From Branchipolynoe longqiensis (Eukaryota > Annelida > Polychaeta > Phyllodocida > Polynoidae): a DNA stretch of 64,000 bases. A program made the position numbers and the translations under genes. The notes beneath the pieces were generated by a model. It had not been told where the DNA came from. It saw nothing but the letters and a program-made list of their open reading frames with translations, and did not search any database. Below, piece by piece: positions 63,894 through 64,000 of the stretch. The DNA is taken from positions 56,942,917 to 57,006,916 of the forward strand of contig CM059198.1 in assembly GCA_030323885.1 (NCBI GenBank), read 5' to 3'. Each line of letters starts with the position of its first letter. Within the stretch, counting starts at the first letter, position 1.

Positions 63894-64000
63894 TGATGTG
63901 GAGGAATATCAACAGTTCACCAGTGTTGTACATAAGGAGGTTGTGCTGGACTCAGCGACCAGTTGGCCATTCAGCAGTTGACGTGTCACACCATTCAGAA

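Overview
The window looks like non-coding DNA from a eukaryote, most likely an invertebrate animal. This is inferred from tRNA-derived SINEs, RTE-like and other LINE remnants, MITEs with TWA or TA target duplications, and many minisatellites. No bacterial gene layout is seen. I cannot name the species. In 64 kb I find no confident host protein-coding exon, rRNA gene or intact tRNA gene. Nearly every longer open frame lies in a tandem array or a mobile element.

Family names below are my own labels. SINE-A is a tRNA-like head plus a body of about 330 bp, with about 30 copies or fragments; a variant, A2, has another tail. SINE-B is a head-to-tail dimer with two tRNA-like heads. SINE-C has an anticodon arm like tRNA-Arg(CCT) and a 3' tail shared with a LINE. 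MITE groups G and H (with K as a likely relative) have PIF/Harbinger-like ends and 3-bp TWA duplications. MITE groups E and F have conserved terminal inverted repeats. There are also several long foldback elements, an unclassified dispersed repeat D, and a paralogous repeat pair J.

Layout. 0-8 kb: a 55-bp array carrying a SINE-B dimer, two foldback elements, SINE-A copies and element H1. 8-18 kb: MITE E, a large AT-rich array, a GT-rich tract, a 34-bp minisatellite, repeat D, and a low-repeat stretch at 17.2-18.1 kb. 18-28 kb: element K, a SINE nested in a SINE, a 738-bp foldback, a SINE-C inside SINE-B, an RTE-like LINE remnant, and elements G4 and H2. 28-38 kb: a series of minisatellites (units of 39, 40, 59, about 62 and 55-60 bp). 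38-48 kb: elements G1 and G2, a 9-bp collagen-like array, many SINE-A copies, and H3. 48-59 kb: a CA-rich array, LINE tails, MITEs, G3, and a 72-bp array. 59-64 kb: a 5'-truncated LINE, a SINE-B dimer, and G5 inserted inside H4.

Three observations stand out. First, the G and H elements keep the same ends, the same target preference and an internal palindromic motif around ACATGT while their bodies differ greatly, often being filled with short tandem repeats. Second, SINE-C and a LINE share a 3' tail hairpin whose stem bases change in a compensating way. Third, SINE-B is consistently dimeric. These describe a genome shaped by non-autonomous elements that depend on enzymes encoded elsewhere.
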